A DNA stretch of 50,748 bases, taken from Sedimentisphaerales bacterium. GTDB lineage: Bacteria; Planctomycetota; Phycisphaerae; Sedimentisphaerales; Anaerohalosphaeraceae. Under the pieces are notes generated by a model. The model was not told the origin of the DNA. It did no database searches and was given only the letters and a program-made list of their open reading frames with translations. Of the stretch, positions 9,437 through 18,771 are shown in pieces. The translations under genes and the position numbers were made by a program. Position 1 is the first letter of the stretch. Each line of letters starts with the position of its first letter. The stretch is from contig JAFGGE010000029.1 of the NCBI GenBank assembly GCA_016930745.1, forward strand, positions 1-50,748. Direction: 5' to 3'.

Positions 9437-9919
9437 ATGAACATTTTCAGATTCGCTATGCAAATGGAAAAAGACGGGGAGAATTTTTATCGTGAGCTGG
9501 CGAAAAAAAGCATAAATACCGGCATTCGACAAATTTTAACCCTCCTGGCTGAGGAAGAAGTACGGCATTTTCAGGTACTCAGCCAGATGGAACATGGCTC
9601 TCCGGAACTGCCCGATACGACTGTTTTGAACGATGTCAAAAACGTGTTCGCACAAATGCAGACCGACGGAAACACCCTGGATCTGCAAACCGACCAGGTG
9701 GATTTATACCGACAAGCCCAGGATCTGGAGAAAAAGAGCCAGGATTTCTATACGGAGAAAGCACAGGAGGTGGAAACGCCCGCCCAGAAACGATTGCTGG
9801 AAAAAATCGCCGCCGAAGAGGAACGGCATTATTTCCTGCTGGACAACATCATTGAATTAGTCTCTCGACCGGAAACCTGGCTGGAAAATGCGGAGTGGAG
9901 ACATCTGGATAAGTATTAA
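9437..9919 (+). CDS. Rubrerythrin-like ferritin-family protein
   Basis: 160 residues, a four-helix bundle with two repeats of the diiron ligand pattern: EKDGENFY with EEEVRHF in the first half, and EKKSQDFY with EEERHYF in the second. This is the erythrin/rubrerythrin pattern without the C-terminal rubredoxin domain. The expected role is peroxide reduction or iron handling in the cytoplasm. GAAGGGG lies just upstream of the ATG as a ribosome-binding site. The stop overlaps an ATG at 9919, and the Ni-SOD gene follows, so the two probably form an oxidative-stress operon. The 221-bp upstream region has a TTGACA at 9355 but no good -10 at standard spacing. Confidence 0.87.
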   Translation: MNIFRFAMQMEKDGENFYRELAKKSINTGIRQILTLLAEEEVRHFQVLSQMEHGSPELPDTTVLNDVKNVFAQMQTDGNTLDLQTDQVDLYRQAQDLEKKSQDFYTEKAQEVETPAQKRLLEKIAAEEERHYFLLDNIIELVSRPETWLENAEWRHLDKY

Positions 9920-9945
9920 TGGAACGGTTTGAAACGGGGGTACTT

Positions 9946-10473
9946 ATGAAAACCAAAGGAAAAGTACTGATTCTTGGCGTATTGACGATTGTCTCTGTTT
10001 TTACGACGCTGGTGCACTCGCATTGTCAGATTCCCTGCGGAATCTACGACGATGCGGCCCGGTTTGTGGAGATGCGGGAGCATGTGACGACCATCGAAAA
10101 ATCGATGACTCTGGTGCAGGCCCTTTCCGCCGAGGCCAAACCCAATATGAATCAGCTCGTGCGATGGGTGATGAACAAGGAGAATCATGCCGATGCGCTG
10201 ACCGAGATCGTAACGTATTATTTCATGACCCAGCGTCTCAAACCCGCTGAACCTACCGATCCGAAGGCATATGGTGAATATGTAAATCAGTTGACGCTGC
10301 TGCATCGGATGATGGTAGAGGCCATGAAGGCCAAGCAATCGACCGATCCGGATACTGTGGCCAACCTGAGAAAATGGATTGACCAGTACGAAGCCGCCTA
10401 TTTCAAAAAAACCGTTGCCGAGCATACCCATGTTCACAGCGACTCAGCCGGCGAACATTCTCACACGTATTAA
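9946..10473 (+). CDS. sodN: Nickel superoxide dismutase with secretory signal peptide
   Basis: 175 residues from ATG 9946; ATG 9919 in the same frame lacks a ribosome-binding site. Residues 26-35 read HCQIPCGIYD, exactly the nickel hook (H-C-x-x-P-C-G-x-Y-D) of Ni-SOD, in which His1, Cys2 and Cys6 of the mature protein bind Ni. Before it is a signal peptide: basic MKTKGK, a hydrophobic VLILGVLTIVSVF core, and VHS at -3 to -1 directly before His26. Signal peptidase I would therefore generate the essential N-terminal His. Known bacterial Ni-SODs have a short propeptide cut by SodX; no SodX gene is seen here. The helical body matches the family in length. A His-rich tail (EHTHVHSDSAGEHSHTY) could help load nickel. 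Follows the rubrerythrin gene. Confidence 0.88.
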   Translation: MKTKGKVLILGVLTIVSVFTTLVHSHCQIPCGIYDDAARFVEMREHVTTIEKSMTLVQALSAEAKPNMNQLVRWVMNKENHADALTEIVTYYFMTQRLKPAEPTDPKAYGEYVNQLTLLHRMMVEAMKAKQSTDPDTVANLRKWIDQYEAAYFKKTVAEHTHVHSDSAGEHSHTY

Positions 10474-10507
10474 GTCGGATTATCTAACAGGACGGTAAGG
10501 ATACGGT

Positions 10508-12217
10508 ATGGAAATCAAAGGGCAGGTGTCCATGGTCCTGTGTGGACCGGCCGGCATGGGGATTCAGACCGTGGAATCCCTGCTGACGAAAATCTTCCGG
10601 CAAAACGGGTATCATGTTTTTGCAACGCCGGAATATATGTCGCGCGTGCGGGGCGGGATGAACTCCACCGAAATCCGTGTTTCGGACCATCCCGTGCAGG
10701 CGTTTGTCCGGCGGATCGATGTGCTTATCCCGCTGGCCAAGGGCGCGATCGATCATGTCGCATGGCGAATGTCGGATAAAACCGTGATTCTGGGCGATCG
10801 GGATATGCTGGGCCAGGAGATCGATTCCGATGAATATTCCTGCCGCCATGTCCCTTTCAGCCAAATCGCCGGGGACATCGGGAATAAGGTGTTTTCCAAT
10901 ATCGTAGCGGTTGGGGCTCTGGCGGCCCTGTTTGGCATCCGAGCCGATCTGTTGGCTGATTTCGTAGGTCGCTTTTTTCAGCGAAAAAGCAAAGACATTA
11001 TCGAGAAGAATATTAACGCCGCCAGGGCCGGGCACGAATACGGTGACAGATTCGTCTCGGAGGGCGATTTGAAAATTACGATCCAATCCTCCGATTCCCC
11101 GATCCGACAGGCGTTTCTCAGCGGCACCGAGGCCGTCGGCCTTGGCGCCCTGGCGGCCGGCTGCACCTTCGTGTCTTCCTATCCCATGTCCCCATCGACG
11201 GGCGTGCTGACCTATCTGGCCAAACAATCCAATGATTTTGGCCTGGTCGTCGAACAGGCCGAGGATGAGATCGCCGCGGTCAACATGGCCCTGGGCGCCT
11301 GGTACGCGGGTGCGAGGGCGATGGCGACTACCTCCGGCGGGGGATTTGCCCTGATGTGCGAGGGGATCAGTCTGGCCGGGATCATCGAATCGCCCCTGGT
11401 GGTGCATCTGGCCCAAAGGCCTGGTCCAGCCACAGGGCTGCCCACGCGGACCGAGCAGGGCGATCTGGAGCTGGCTTTGTACGCCGGGCATGGCGAGTTT
11501 CCGCGGATCTTGCTTGCCCCCGGAACTCTACAGGAGGCCTTCACTCGCACAGCGCAGGCCTTCGATCTGGCCGATAAGCACCAGGTCCCGGTATGTATTC
11601 TAACCGACCAGTATCTTCTGGAGTCGTATTACAACACCGAGCCGTTCGACGTACATTCCGTGAAGGCGAAAAAACATTTTATCGAAACCGAGACCGATTA
11701 CCTTCGGTTCAAAATCACCGATAGCGGCATCTCGCCCCGCGGCATCCCCGGCTATGGCAAAGGGCTGGTCTGTGTGGACAGCGATGAGCACGACGAATCC
11801 GGACGGATCACCGAAGATCATAATATTCGTATCGCGCAAAATGAAAAACGCCTTCGCAAGAGAAACGGGATAGGTAAAGATACAATCGCGCCGACCTTGT
11901 GGCCTGAGGACGAGTATAAAAATCTGGTTGTCTGCTGGGGTTCGACATTTCCCATCGTTACCGAAGCCCTGACCCGGCTCAATCGCGATGATACGAGCCT
12001 GCTTCATTACAGCCAGGTTTACCCGCTGCATTCGGATACGGCCGCCTATCTGGAGAAGGCCGAAAAGAAGATCGTTTTGGAAGGAAATGCCACGGGCCAG
12101 TTCGCCCGACTCCTCAAGATGTATACCGGCATCGAAGCGGATCATCGCATTCTCAACTATGACGGCTTTCCGTTCTCCGTCGAAAAAGTGGTCGAACAGC
12201 TCACGCCAATCCTGTAA
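10508..12217 (+). CDS. korA: 2-oxoacid:ferredoxin oxidoreductase, fused gamma-alpha subunit
   Basis: 569 residues. The N-terminal ~180 residues are the gamma domain (LCGPAGMGIQTVESLL, then SRVRGGMNSTEIRVSD). From ~195 comes the alpha domain with YPMSPSTGVLTYLAK, VVEQAEDEIAAVNMALGA and the TSGGGFALMCEG loop, as in KorA-type 2-oxoglutarate oxidoreductases. With the beta subunit 12 bp downstream it would oxidatively decarboxylate a 2-oxoacid, probably 2-oxoglutarate, to an acyl-CoA and reduce ferredoxin. Substrate assignment is from family resemblance only. It is an oxygen-sensitive enzyme class, and it sits behind rubrerythrin and Ni-SOD genes. Confidence 0.9.
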   Translation: MEIKGQVSMVLCGPAGMGIQTVESLLTKIFRQNGYHVFATPEYMSRVRGGMNSTEIRVSDHPVQAFVRRIDVLIPLAKGAIDHVAWRMSDKTVILGDRDMLGQEIDSDEYSCRHVPFSQIAGDIGNKVFSNIVAVGALAALFGIRADLLADFVGRFFQRKSKDIIEKNINAARAGHEYGDRFVSEGDLKITIQSSDSPIRQAFLSGTEAVGLGALAAGCTFVSSYPMSPSTGVLTYLAKQSNDFGLVVEQAEDEIAAVNMALGAWYAGARAMATTSGGGFALMCEGISLAGIIESPLVVHLAQRPGPATGLPTRTEQGDLELALYAGHGEFPRILLAPGTLQEAFTRTAQAFDLADKHQVPVCILTDQYLLESYYNTEPFDVHSVKAKKHFIETETDYLRFKITDSGISPRGIPGYGKGLVCVDSDEHDESGRITEDHNIRIAQNEKRLRKRNGIGKDTIAPTLWPEDEYKNLVVCWGSTFPIVTEALTRLNRDDTSLLHYSQVYPLHSDTAAYLEKAEKKIVLEGNATGQFARLLKMYTGIEADHRILNYDGFPFSVEKVVEQLTPIL

Positions 12218-12229
12218 TGAGGCGCTCCT

Positions 12230-13099
12230 ATGGATGCAAAGACATATGACATGGGAAAGATCGATATCGCCTGGTGTCCCGGCTGCGGAGATTTCGGCAT
12301 TCTCAAGCTGGTCAAGACCGCTCTGTCGGAACTGGATATCGCTCCCGAACAGATCGTGATGGTTTCCGGCATCGGGCAGGCCGCCAAGCTGCCGCAGTAT
12401 ATGCGGGGAAACTTTTTCAACGGACTGCATGGTCGGGCATTGCCGCCAGCGACGGCGATCAAGGCCGCCAATCCGCATCTGACCGTCATCGCCGAAAGCG
12501 GCGACGGCGACATGTACGGAGAAGGAGGCAACCACTTTATTCACTGTATCCGCCGCAATCCGAATATCACCAACCTCGTTCACGACAATCAAGTGTACGG
12601 CCTGACCAAGGGCCAGGCCTCGCCCACAAGCATGCGCGGCTTTAAGACGCCCGTGCAGGTCAACGGGGTCATCCTGGAGCCGTTCAACCCGCTGGCCGTG
12701 GCGATCGCGCTGGATGTCTCTTTCGTCGCGCGGGTCTTTGTCAAGGATGCCGAAAAGAGCGTCGAGGTCATCAAGCAGGCCATTCAGCATCCCGGTTACG
12801 CCCTGGTCGATATCTTCCAGCCCTGTGTGACCTTCAACCGGATCAATACCTATCAATGGTATACGGATCATACGTACTGGATGGAGGACCACGATCCCGC
12901 CGACCGCAACGCCGCCTTTGCCCGGGCGACCGAAACCGACACACTGCCGCTGGGGGTATTCTATATCAATCCCAATAAGACGCCCTTCGAGCGGAATCAG
13001 CCGGTGTATAAAGACGACGACAGGCCTCTCTGGCAGCGCAGCCCTGACACCCAGCGCATCTCGTCTCTCGTCCAGTCGATGGTCGAGAACCTCTTATAA
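12230..13099 (+). CDS. korB: 2-oxoacid:ferredoxin oxidoreductase, beta (TPP-binding) subunit
   Basis: 289 residues. [15 protein letters not shown] near the N-terminus supplies the cluster Cys pair. [11 protein letters not shown], then the TPP/Mg motif [12 protein letters not shown] with [17 protein letters not shown], are the standard KorB signatures; a further Cys at [13 protein letters not shown] is the usual third ligand region. It forms the catalytic complex with the preceding fused subunit. The stop codon (TAA within TTATAA at 13094-13099) overlaps the stop of the convergent nanA gene by 6 bp. Confidence 0.92.
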   Translation: MDAKTYDMGKIDIAWCPGCGDFGILKLVKTALSELDIAPEQIVMVSGIGQAAKLPQYMRGNFFNGLHGRALPPATAIKAANPHLTVIAESGDGDMYGEGGNHFIHCIRRNPNITNLVHDNQVYGLTKGQASPTSMRGFKTPVQVNGVILEPFNPLAVAIALDVSFVARVFVKDAEKSVEVIKQAIQHPGYALVDIFQPCVTFNRINTYQWYTDHTYWMEDHDPADRNAAFARATETDTLPLGVFYINPNKTPFERNQPVYKDDDRPLWQRSPDTQRISSLVQSMVENLL

Positions 13100-14014
13100 A
13101 CGAGCAAAGTCGAAAAAGCCAAGCGCGTTCAGTCTCTTTTGCAGCGTCTGATACTGTCCGGGGGGGATGGATGGCAGCGGCAGGCGGGGCTGGCCGCAAT
13201 CCAGACCGAGCATTTTCATCACCGCCTTGACCGACGACAGGAAATCATTCGAACCATCGATCAGGGTCTTGAGAAAGAGGATAGCCTTCGATTGTAACTG
13301 TTGGGCTGTATTCAAGTCATTCCTGGCGAAAGCATCCATCATCGACCGATACAGCGGGGCCAGAAAGTTGTATGTTGTTCCGACAGCCCCTTGCGCCCCG
13401 GTCGCCAGGGCCCCCAGCAGCATCTCGTCCTTGCCGAACAGCAAATCGAAACGTCCATTTTCCACATCCAGACATGCCCGAAAATCGGGGAGATCGGAAT
13501 AGGTAAATTTCATCCCCGCCAGGTTCGGGATTTGTTCCTTGGCCGCTGTGAGAAACTCGGCCATGGGCAGATAAACCCCCGTCATTGACGGGATATGGTA
13601 ATAATAAAAGGGCAACTTCGGCGCCGCGGCGGCGATTCGGGCACAGGAGGCGACCAGGGAGGGAATATCCCTGGGTTTGAAAAAGCCCGGCGGCATGGCC
13701 GCGATGGCTTCGGCCCCGATGGACTGGGCGTGGGCTGCTATCCGACAGGCATCTTCCAGACAGGTATGCCCTACGTGTACGATGATCCGTAAGCCTTCCG
13801 GGACCGCCTGCACCCATCGCTGGGCCAGAGCAAGCCGTTCTTCGACGGTCAAAGACATGCTTTCGCCGGTGGTGCCGGCTATAAAGGCCCCGACAAGCCC
13901 CTGGGAGTGCAGATGCGCGGCCAACGGTTCAACCATCTCCAGATTCAGGCTCCCATCCTCCCGCATCGGAGTCGGCGGCGGGGCGATCAATCCGATGGTC
14001 TTTTGTATGTCCAC
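13094..14014 (-). CDS. nanA: N-acetylneuraminate lyase (DapA/NanA superfamily)
   Basis: 306 residues, GTG start at 14014 with a strong AAGGAGG 9 nt upstream. The (beta/alpha)8 aldolase signatures are present: GTTGES near residue 48, catalytic Tyr in [14 protein letters not shown], and Schiff-base Lys in LAGMKFT. The [11 protein letters not shown] block and the C-terminal half ([25 protein letters not shown]) resemble the eukaryote-like N-acetylneuraminate lyases more than dihydrodipicolinate synthases. Predicted reaction: sialic acid to N-acetylmannosamine plus pyruvate. It is 21 bp downstream of the M14 peptidase lipoprotein, forming a two-gene unit. Other DapA-family aldol cleavages cannot be excluded. 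Confidence 0.82.
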   Translation of the reverse strand: MDIQKTIGLIAPPPTPMREDGSLNLEMVEPLAAHLHSQGLVGAFIAGTTGESMSLTVEERLALAQRWVQAVPEGLRIIVHVGHTCLEDACRIAAHAQSIGAEAIAAMPPGFFKPRDIPSLVASCARIAAAAPKLPFYYYHIPSMTGVYLPMAEFLTAAKEQIPNLAGMKFTYSDLPDFRACLDVENGRFDLLFGKDEMLLGALATGAQGAVGTTYNFLAPLYRSMMDAFARNDLNTAQQLQSKAILFLKTLIDGSNDFLSSVKAVMKMLGLDCGQPRLPLPSIPPGQYQTLQKRLNALGFFDFARL

Positions 14015-14035
14015 AACAGAAAACCTCCTTCAAGG

Positions 14036-14809
14036 TTATTTGGCCTGGACTCGATACGTCACCGCCGTCAGGAGCATAGGTCCATACTTGTCCCACAGGA
14101 CGTCCGCGCTGTATTGGCCGGCCTCGCTGCCCAGTTCGACGGTAATAATAGGCCGGCCCATCGTCAATCCCACATACGAACCCAATGAGCCCGGCCGGGC
14201 CCCCAGTTGCTTAACAGGCAGATCGCACAGGGCGGCCATCTGATGCGCCAGGCTTCCACCGGGCCCGTCAAAATCAATACAGCGAAGGGGTTGGTGGAGT
14301 GCAATAACCCGATCCGGCTGAAAACTGCGGATGACGCCCTCAATCGCCCGCGATTCGGGCTCAGAAAGTCCGGCAGGGCCATATGCTGAGGTATTGACAC
14401 GATTGGAGGCCTGAAAGTTGCGATTCAGGTCTATGCCGTTGGCATTGAACCGGCTATGGCGAGCCAGACCGTCCGGGTTGGCTACGGGCATGACGATTAC
14501 CTTCTTGCCCCGAAGCAAATAAGGCCTTTGGTTAAGGTGTTCGATCAATTTTTGGGAAAGGGGGGTTCCGGCCGGTTCATTTCCATGAATCGTAGCCATT
14601 ACAAAGGTCGTATCCGGACCATTTCCCAGTACCGTAATCTGGATTGGGCGTCCCTGGACGGAAGTACCGACCGTTTCAGTGTATTGAAGGACTGGACGAT
14701 CGGTAATGGTCCATTCCTGCTCGGGGCTCTGACAGCCGGTTAGGGACAGGAGAGGAATTGCCAGATAAATCAGGGGACTACTGGGAATACGAAACGGAAA
14801 CTTTATCAT
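14036..14809 (-). CDS. M14-family zinc carboxypeptidase lipoprotein (MpaA-like)
   Basis: 257 residues from ATG 14809, which has GAGG 9 nt upstream. The frame opens further at 14902, but the promoter found at 14888-14915 puts that start upstream of the transcript; ATG 14827 is the other option. The signal peptide ends in a lipobox (LLSLTGC). Zinc ligands are His and Glu in ATIHGNEPAG and His in IALHQP; NPDGLARHSR and GIDLNRNF are typical M14 substrate-pocket motifs, and the catalytic Glu is in TVELGSEAG. The closest known relatives are murein tripeptide amidases and related M14 carboxypeptidases, so a role in trimming cell-wall or dietary peptides at the envelope is likely. Upstream of nanA. 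Confidence 0.82.
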   Translation of the reverse strand: MIKFPFRIPSSPLIYLAIPLLSLTGCQSPEQEWTITDRPVLQYTETVGTSVQGRPIQITVLGNGPDTTFVMATIHGNEPAGTPLSQKLIEHLNQRPYLLRGKKVIVMPVANPDGLARHSRFNANGIDLNRNFQASNRVNTSAYGPAGLSEPESRAIEGVIRSFQPDRVIALHQPLRCIDFDGPGGSLAHQMAALCDLPVKQLGARPGSLGSYVGLTMGRPIITVELGSEAGQYSADVLWDKYGPMLLTAVTYRVQAK

Positions 14810-14887
14810 GAACAAGAACCTCGACATAGTGTTAACAAACGTTCGATTCAACAGAACCATCGGCGTACTTGAGTGAAGGACTTTATC

Positions 14888-14915
14888 AATATACCATGAC
14901 ATAATCCACTTTCAA
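14888..14915 (-). promoter_or_regulatory. Candidate promoter for the M14 peptidase-nanA unit
   Basis: On the minus strand TTGAAA (14910-14915), a 16-bp spacer and TATATT (14888-14893). It lies after the end of hydE and upstream of the peptidase ATG at 14809, giving the pair its own transcript. Confidence 0.5.
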
Positions 14916-14973
14916 GCGTATATCTTTTAGCACTATGGATTTGCAGAAATATAAAAGAGATATTGATTGTTGT

Positions 14974-16047
14974 TCATATATGATTTATATGCATTCGACT
15001 GCCCGGACCTTTACCAATAGACCGCCCAATCGAGGCAATCCGTGCTGCCAGACAGCTTTGACAGGCCTCGGCCGTTTCATGGAGACAGGCCTTGCCGGGA
15101 TAAATCTCGTACTGTTTCCGATAGTCGACCGGGGTTACATTCGGCATCACGACATTAGCCCCTCGGCATAATCCCTTTTCCCGTCCGTCATCGCGGTTGA
15201 TTGTCGCCAGTGCCGTGGTGCTGGGGATATTGGCCTCCGGACAGACAATTCGCGTCAGAGCGATGACACGGTAGGTCAGTTCCTCGGTATTCGGAACCTG
15301 GTCGGCCGGATCGATGGCAGGGGAGCAAACCTGACCTGCACCCAGAGGGACCCGAGGGTTTTCAATATAAGGACCGACGCCAACCATGTCCAGATCGAAT
15401 CGGCGGAACAGGTCGATATCCCGGGCCAGGCTTTGGTAGGTCTGGCCGGGGATGCCGATCATAACGCCGCTTCCGGTTTCGTAACCAAGTTCCTTGAGTT
15501 GGCCAAGGATTTTGATGCGGTCAGAGGGCTGATCCGATAAATTCGGGTGAATACATCGGTAGAGCGCCCTATCGGATGTCTCCAGCCGCAGCAGATAACG
15601 GTCTGCGCCGGCCTGTCGCCATCGTTTGAGGTCTTCCAAAGGCCTCTCGCCCAGGCTGAGGGTGACGGCCAGAGATGTCGAGGCTTTTATTTGCTCAATA
15701 ATCCCGGCAAGCCATTCGGTTTCTATTCCGTAATCTTCCCCGGCCTGCATGACGACGGTTCCGTATCCGTAATCGACGATCTGATCGACACAAGCAAGAA
15801 TTTCCTCGCGAGTCATACGATACCGCTGAAGGCCGGAGTTGTTTCTATTCAGACCGCAATAGGTACATCGTCGGACACAATAATTGGAGATTTCAAGCAG
15901 GCCCCGAAGATGAACCTCGTTTCCCACGGCTTGGCGACGTACGGAATCGGCTCGATTCCAAAGCCGGCTAATCCTTGTTTGATCCGTTTCCCGAAGCCAT
16001 TGCTCGATTTCCTGAATGGACATTTCCTGGTCAAGCATGGCCGGCAT
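14974..16047 (-). CDS. hydE: [FeFe] hydrogenase H-cluster maturase HydE (radical SAM)
   Basis: 357 residues. The radical-SAM motif is C57-x3-C61-x2-C64 (CVRRCTYC) in [54 protein letters not shown] and IENPRVPLG are typical HydE blocks. HydE takes part in building the organometallic precursor of the diiron site. The first ATG overlaps the end of hydF by 17 nt; ATGs at 16038 and 16023 are alternatives, all consistent with translational coupling. It is the last gene of the hydrogenase operon. Confidence 0.93.
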   Translation of the reverse strand: MPAMLDQEMSIQEIEQWLRETDQTRISRLWNRADSVRRQAVGNEVHLRGLLEISNYCVRRCTYCGLNRNNSGLQRYRMTREEILACVDQIVDYGYGTVVMQAGEDYGIETEWLAGIIEQIKASTSLAVTLSLGERPLEDLKRWRQAGADRYLLRLETSDRALYRCIHPNLSDQPSDRIKILGQLKELGYETGSGVMIGIPGQTYQSLARDIDLFRRFDLDMVGVGPYIENPRVPLGAGQVCSPAIDPADQVPNTEELTYRVIALTRIVCPEANIPSTTALATINRDDGREKGLCRGANVVMPNVTPVDYRKQYEIYPGKACLHETAEACQSCLAARIASIGRSIGKGPGSRMHINHI

Positions 16048-17275
16048 TCTCTTTTGCCTGACGATAAGCCTCTAAAGCTGCTGGAAACGGCTGTAAGGCT
16101 CTTTCAAAGATGCCCAGACTGTAGGCAATGACCAATCCATAGTTGGTAATTGGGACCCCGGCTTTGCGGCATTGCAGGATCCGGCTGAGCATTTGCCTGC
16201 GATTCCACATGCACGCTCCGCAATGGATGACCAGCTTGAAGGGTGTTACATCGGCGGGGAAATCCCGACCCTGGACGGTCGTAAAGCTAAGCTTTCCTCC
16301 AATGCACTGGGAGAGCCACTGGGGGATCTTGATCCGGCCGATGTCTTCCCCGATGGGATGATGGGAACAGGCCTCAGCTACAAGGATTGAGTCTCCGGGC
16401 TTGAGATGTTCCACTGCCATCGCCCCGATGGTTTGCGTGATCAGATCTCCTTTGAGACGGGCGTAAAGAATCGAGAAGCTTGTCATCCATACATCCGCAG
16501 GAGTATCGGCGGCGACCTTGAGAAAGGCCTGAGAGTCCGTTACCACCAAACGGGGAGGTGTCCGGAGATTGTCGAAGGCATGACTCAGTTCGCTTTCTTT
16601 GACCACTACGCAGGCGGCGTTTCCCTCGAGCAGATCGCGGATGACCTGGACCTGCGGCAGGATGAGGCGCCCCTTGGGCGCTTCTTTGTCGATAGGGATG
16701 ACCAGAACCGCCGTTTGGCCGGGACCGACGATATCCGATACAATGACAGGATTCTCAAGGAAATCCGCGGGAGCCGATTCCAGAATCGCCTGTCGCAGTT
16801 CCAGGATCCCCTTGTTTTGTGTGGCGGCGGTCTGTACGAAAGCGATCCTGTCTTGTTTTACGTTCTGCACGACCGAAGAATCCAACGGCTTCAAGTCTGA
16901 CTTATTAAGTACGGCAATAACCGGAATGGATTCGTTTTGTAGACGTTCCCGAATTTTCTGTTCGAACGGACCCCATATTCCATCGGTCACAATGATACCC
17001 AGATCGGTTCTTTCAAAGACCTTTTGGGTTTGTGCAACTCGTTTTTCGCCCAGGGCCCCGATATCGTCGATTCCCGCCGTATCGATGAAAAGGACCGGCC
17101 CCAGCGGAAGAAGCTCCATCGGTTTCTCGACCGGATCGGTGGTTGTGCCGGCGGTTTCGGAGACGATGGAAACCTGCTGTCGCGTAATCGCATTAAGCAG
17201 GCTGGATTTGCCCACATTGCGCCGGCCGAAAAGGCCGATATGCAGCCGAAATCCCTTGGGCGTCGTCTGGGTCAT
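16031..17275 (-). CDS. hydF: [FeFe] hydrogenase maturation GTPase HydF
   Basis: 414 residues from ATG 17275 ([14 protein letters not shown], matching the usual HydF N-terminus; starts at 17302 and 17329 in the same frame would overlap hydG). The G domain has P-loop GRRNVGKS, switch [17 protein letters not shown] and NKSD. The C-terminal cluster-binding domain carries EACSHHP and [13 protein letters not shown], the cysteines and histidines that bind a [4Fe-4S] cluster and the [2Fe] precursor. HydF is the scaffold that delivers the diiron subcluster to HydA. It sits between hydG and hydE. Confidence 0.93.
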   Translation of the reverse strand: MTQTTPKGFRLHIGLFGRRNVGKSSLLNAITRQQVSIVSETAGTTTDPVEKPMELLPLGPVLFIDTAGIDDIGALGEKRVAQTQKVFERTDLGIIVTDGIWGPFEQKIRERLQNESIPVIAVLNKSDLKPLDSSVVQNVKQDRIAFVQTAATQNKGILELRQAILESAPADFLENPVIVSDIVGPGQTAVLVIPIDKEAPKGRLILPQVQVIRDLLEGNAACVVVKESELSHAFDNLRTPPRLVVTDSQAFLKVAADTPADVWMTSFSILYARLKGDLITQTIGAMAVEHLKPGDSILVAEACSHHPIGEDIGRIKIPQWLSQCIGGKLSFTTVQGRDFPADVTPFKLVIHCGACMWNRRQMLSRILQCRKAGVPITNYGLVIAYSLGIFERALQPFPAALEAYRQAKENAGHA

Positions 17276-17288
17276 GAGCGCAGCTCGC

Positions 17289-18665
17289 TTAACAAAAGAC
17301 ATCCCTTTTACCGCCCTGGACCTGTTCAAGCATCGACCGGGCTCGATCCCGTGGCGCAGAATCCATTTGATTCAGGGTTGTATCAATCAATTCCATTCCA
17401 ATGGCGTTTGTCTGCGGTGCGGCGTAATCCAGCAGATACTCCAGGAAGGTGGACAGGGCATTGGGATCGCAATGCTCCTTGATCAGGCCGGGCTTGGCCA
17501 GATCCATAAAATCCCGGCCGGTACGTCCGAGACGATAACAGCCAGTACAAAAGGAAGGAATGTATCCCAGTGCGGCGACGTCACGGATCACCTCATCCAG
17601 CCGGCGATGATCGCCCAGGGAAAATTGCGCGGTATCCTCTTGGTCCTGCCCTTCGGAATATCCGCCCGGATTGGTTCGACTTCCGGCCGAGATTTGGGAT
17701 ACGCCCAAAGCGAAGGTCTCCCGGCGCATCTTCGGAGTTTCCCGGGTGGACATGATGATCCCGGTGTAGGGCACCGCCAGACGCAGGATGGCGACGATCT
17801 TGCGGAAATCGACGTCATCGACCGGCTGCGGGGGATGACAAGCGAGGTCCGATCCGGTCGCCGGCTCCAGCCGCGGCACACTGATCGTGTGCGGGCCTAC
17901 TCCAAATCGCTCTTCCAGATACCGAATATGCTGCATAAGAGCGAGCATCTCGAAACGCCAGTCGAACAGACCGAACAGAACTCCGATCCCCACATCGTCT
18001 ATGCCCGCCTCCATCGCCCGATCCATGGCGGTGATGCGCCAGGTATAATCCCGCTTGGGACCGCTGAGATGCACCTTGTCATACGTCTGTCGGTGATAGG
18101 TTTCCTGGAAAAGCTGATAGGTCCCGATGCCGGTGGCCTTGAGCTTTCGAAATTCTTCTATTGTTAAGGGAGCCACATTTACATTGATTCGACGTATTTG
18201 ACCATTGCCGGATTGCATACTGTAAATTGTATCGATGCTTTTCAGCACATAGTCAAATCCTTCCTGCGGATACGATTCCCCGGCCACCAGCAGAACGCGT
18301 TTGTGGCCCTGCTCGATCAGGTTTTGGACCTCTAAGGCAATTTCGTCCTGACGCAGGGCGCGTCGTTTCAGCGTCGTGTTTCTGGCTCGGAATGCACAGT
18401 ACAGACATTCGTTCGCGCAAAGATTCGATATATACAGGGGAGCAAACAGGACAAGCCTTCGCCCATAAATTTGTTCTTTGACCCACCGAGCTGCATCGAA
18501 CAATTCTGCCAGAAGCTCAGGATCGCTAACCGAAGAAAGAATCGCGATCTCTTCCATGGCAAGCCCCGCCAGCTTGCGCGATTTGGCCAGCGTTTCGCGA
18601 ACCTGAACAGAGTCCGCTCGCCCATATCGGCTCAGTATGTTCTGAATTTTTTCCTGGTTTATCAT
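17289..18665 (-). CDS. hydG: [FeFe] hydrogenase maturase HydG (tyrosine lyase, radical SAM)
   Basis: 458 residues, normal length. The N-terminal radical-SAM motif is CANECLYC in [18 protein letters not shown]. The C-terminal auxiliary cluster Cys motif is in [16 protein letters not shown], which distinguishes HydG from Thi[15 protein letters not shown] and [15 protein letters not shown] match the tyrosine-lyase core. HydG converts tyrosine into the CO and CN ligands of the H-cluster. It follows the response regulator by 106 bp and precedes hydF by 13 bp. Confidence 0.94.
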   Translation of the reverse strand: MINQEKIQNILSRYGRADSVQVRETLAKSRKLAGLAMEEIAILSSVSDPELLAELFDAARWVKEQIYGRRLVLFAPLYISNLCANECLYCAFRARNTTLKRRALRQDEIALEVQNLIEQGHKRVLLVAGESYPQEGFDYVLKSIDTIYSMQSGNGQIRRINVNVAPLTIEEFRKLKATGIGTYQLFQETYHRQTYDKVHLSGPKRDYTWRITAMDRAMEAGIDDVGIGVLFGLFDWRFEMLALMQHIRYLEERFGVGPHTISVPRLEPATGSDLACHPPQPVDDVDFRKIVAILRLAVPYTGIIMSTRETPKMRRETFALGVSQISAGSRTNPGGYSEGQDQEDTAQFSLGDHRRLDEVIRDVAALGYIPSFCTGCYRLGRTGRDFMDLAKPGLIKEHCDPNALSTFLEYLLDYAAPQTNAIGMELIDTTLNQMDSAPRDRARSMLEQVQGGKRDVFC

Positions 18666-18771
18666 GGTAATCCGGGAGGAATCACAGTCCGGTCTCTTTT
18701 CTTTCTTATCTCATTATGGATGTTTCCTTCAGGAAAAAGAGGAATCAAAGAAAACCTCCTGTTTTCTGTCT

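Noticed and set aside
13094..14014. Dihydrodipicolinate synthase (dapA) for the aldolase gene
   Set aside because: The [11 protein letters not shown] block and C-terminal half resemble N-acetylneuraminate lyases, and no lysine pathway gene is nearby.
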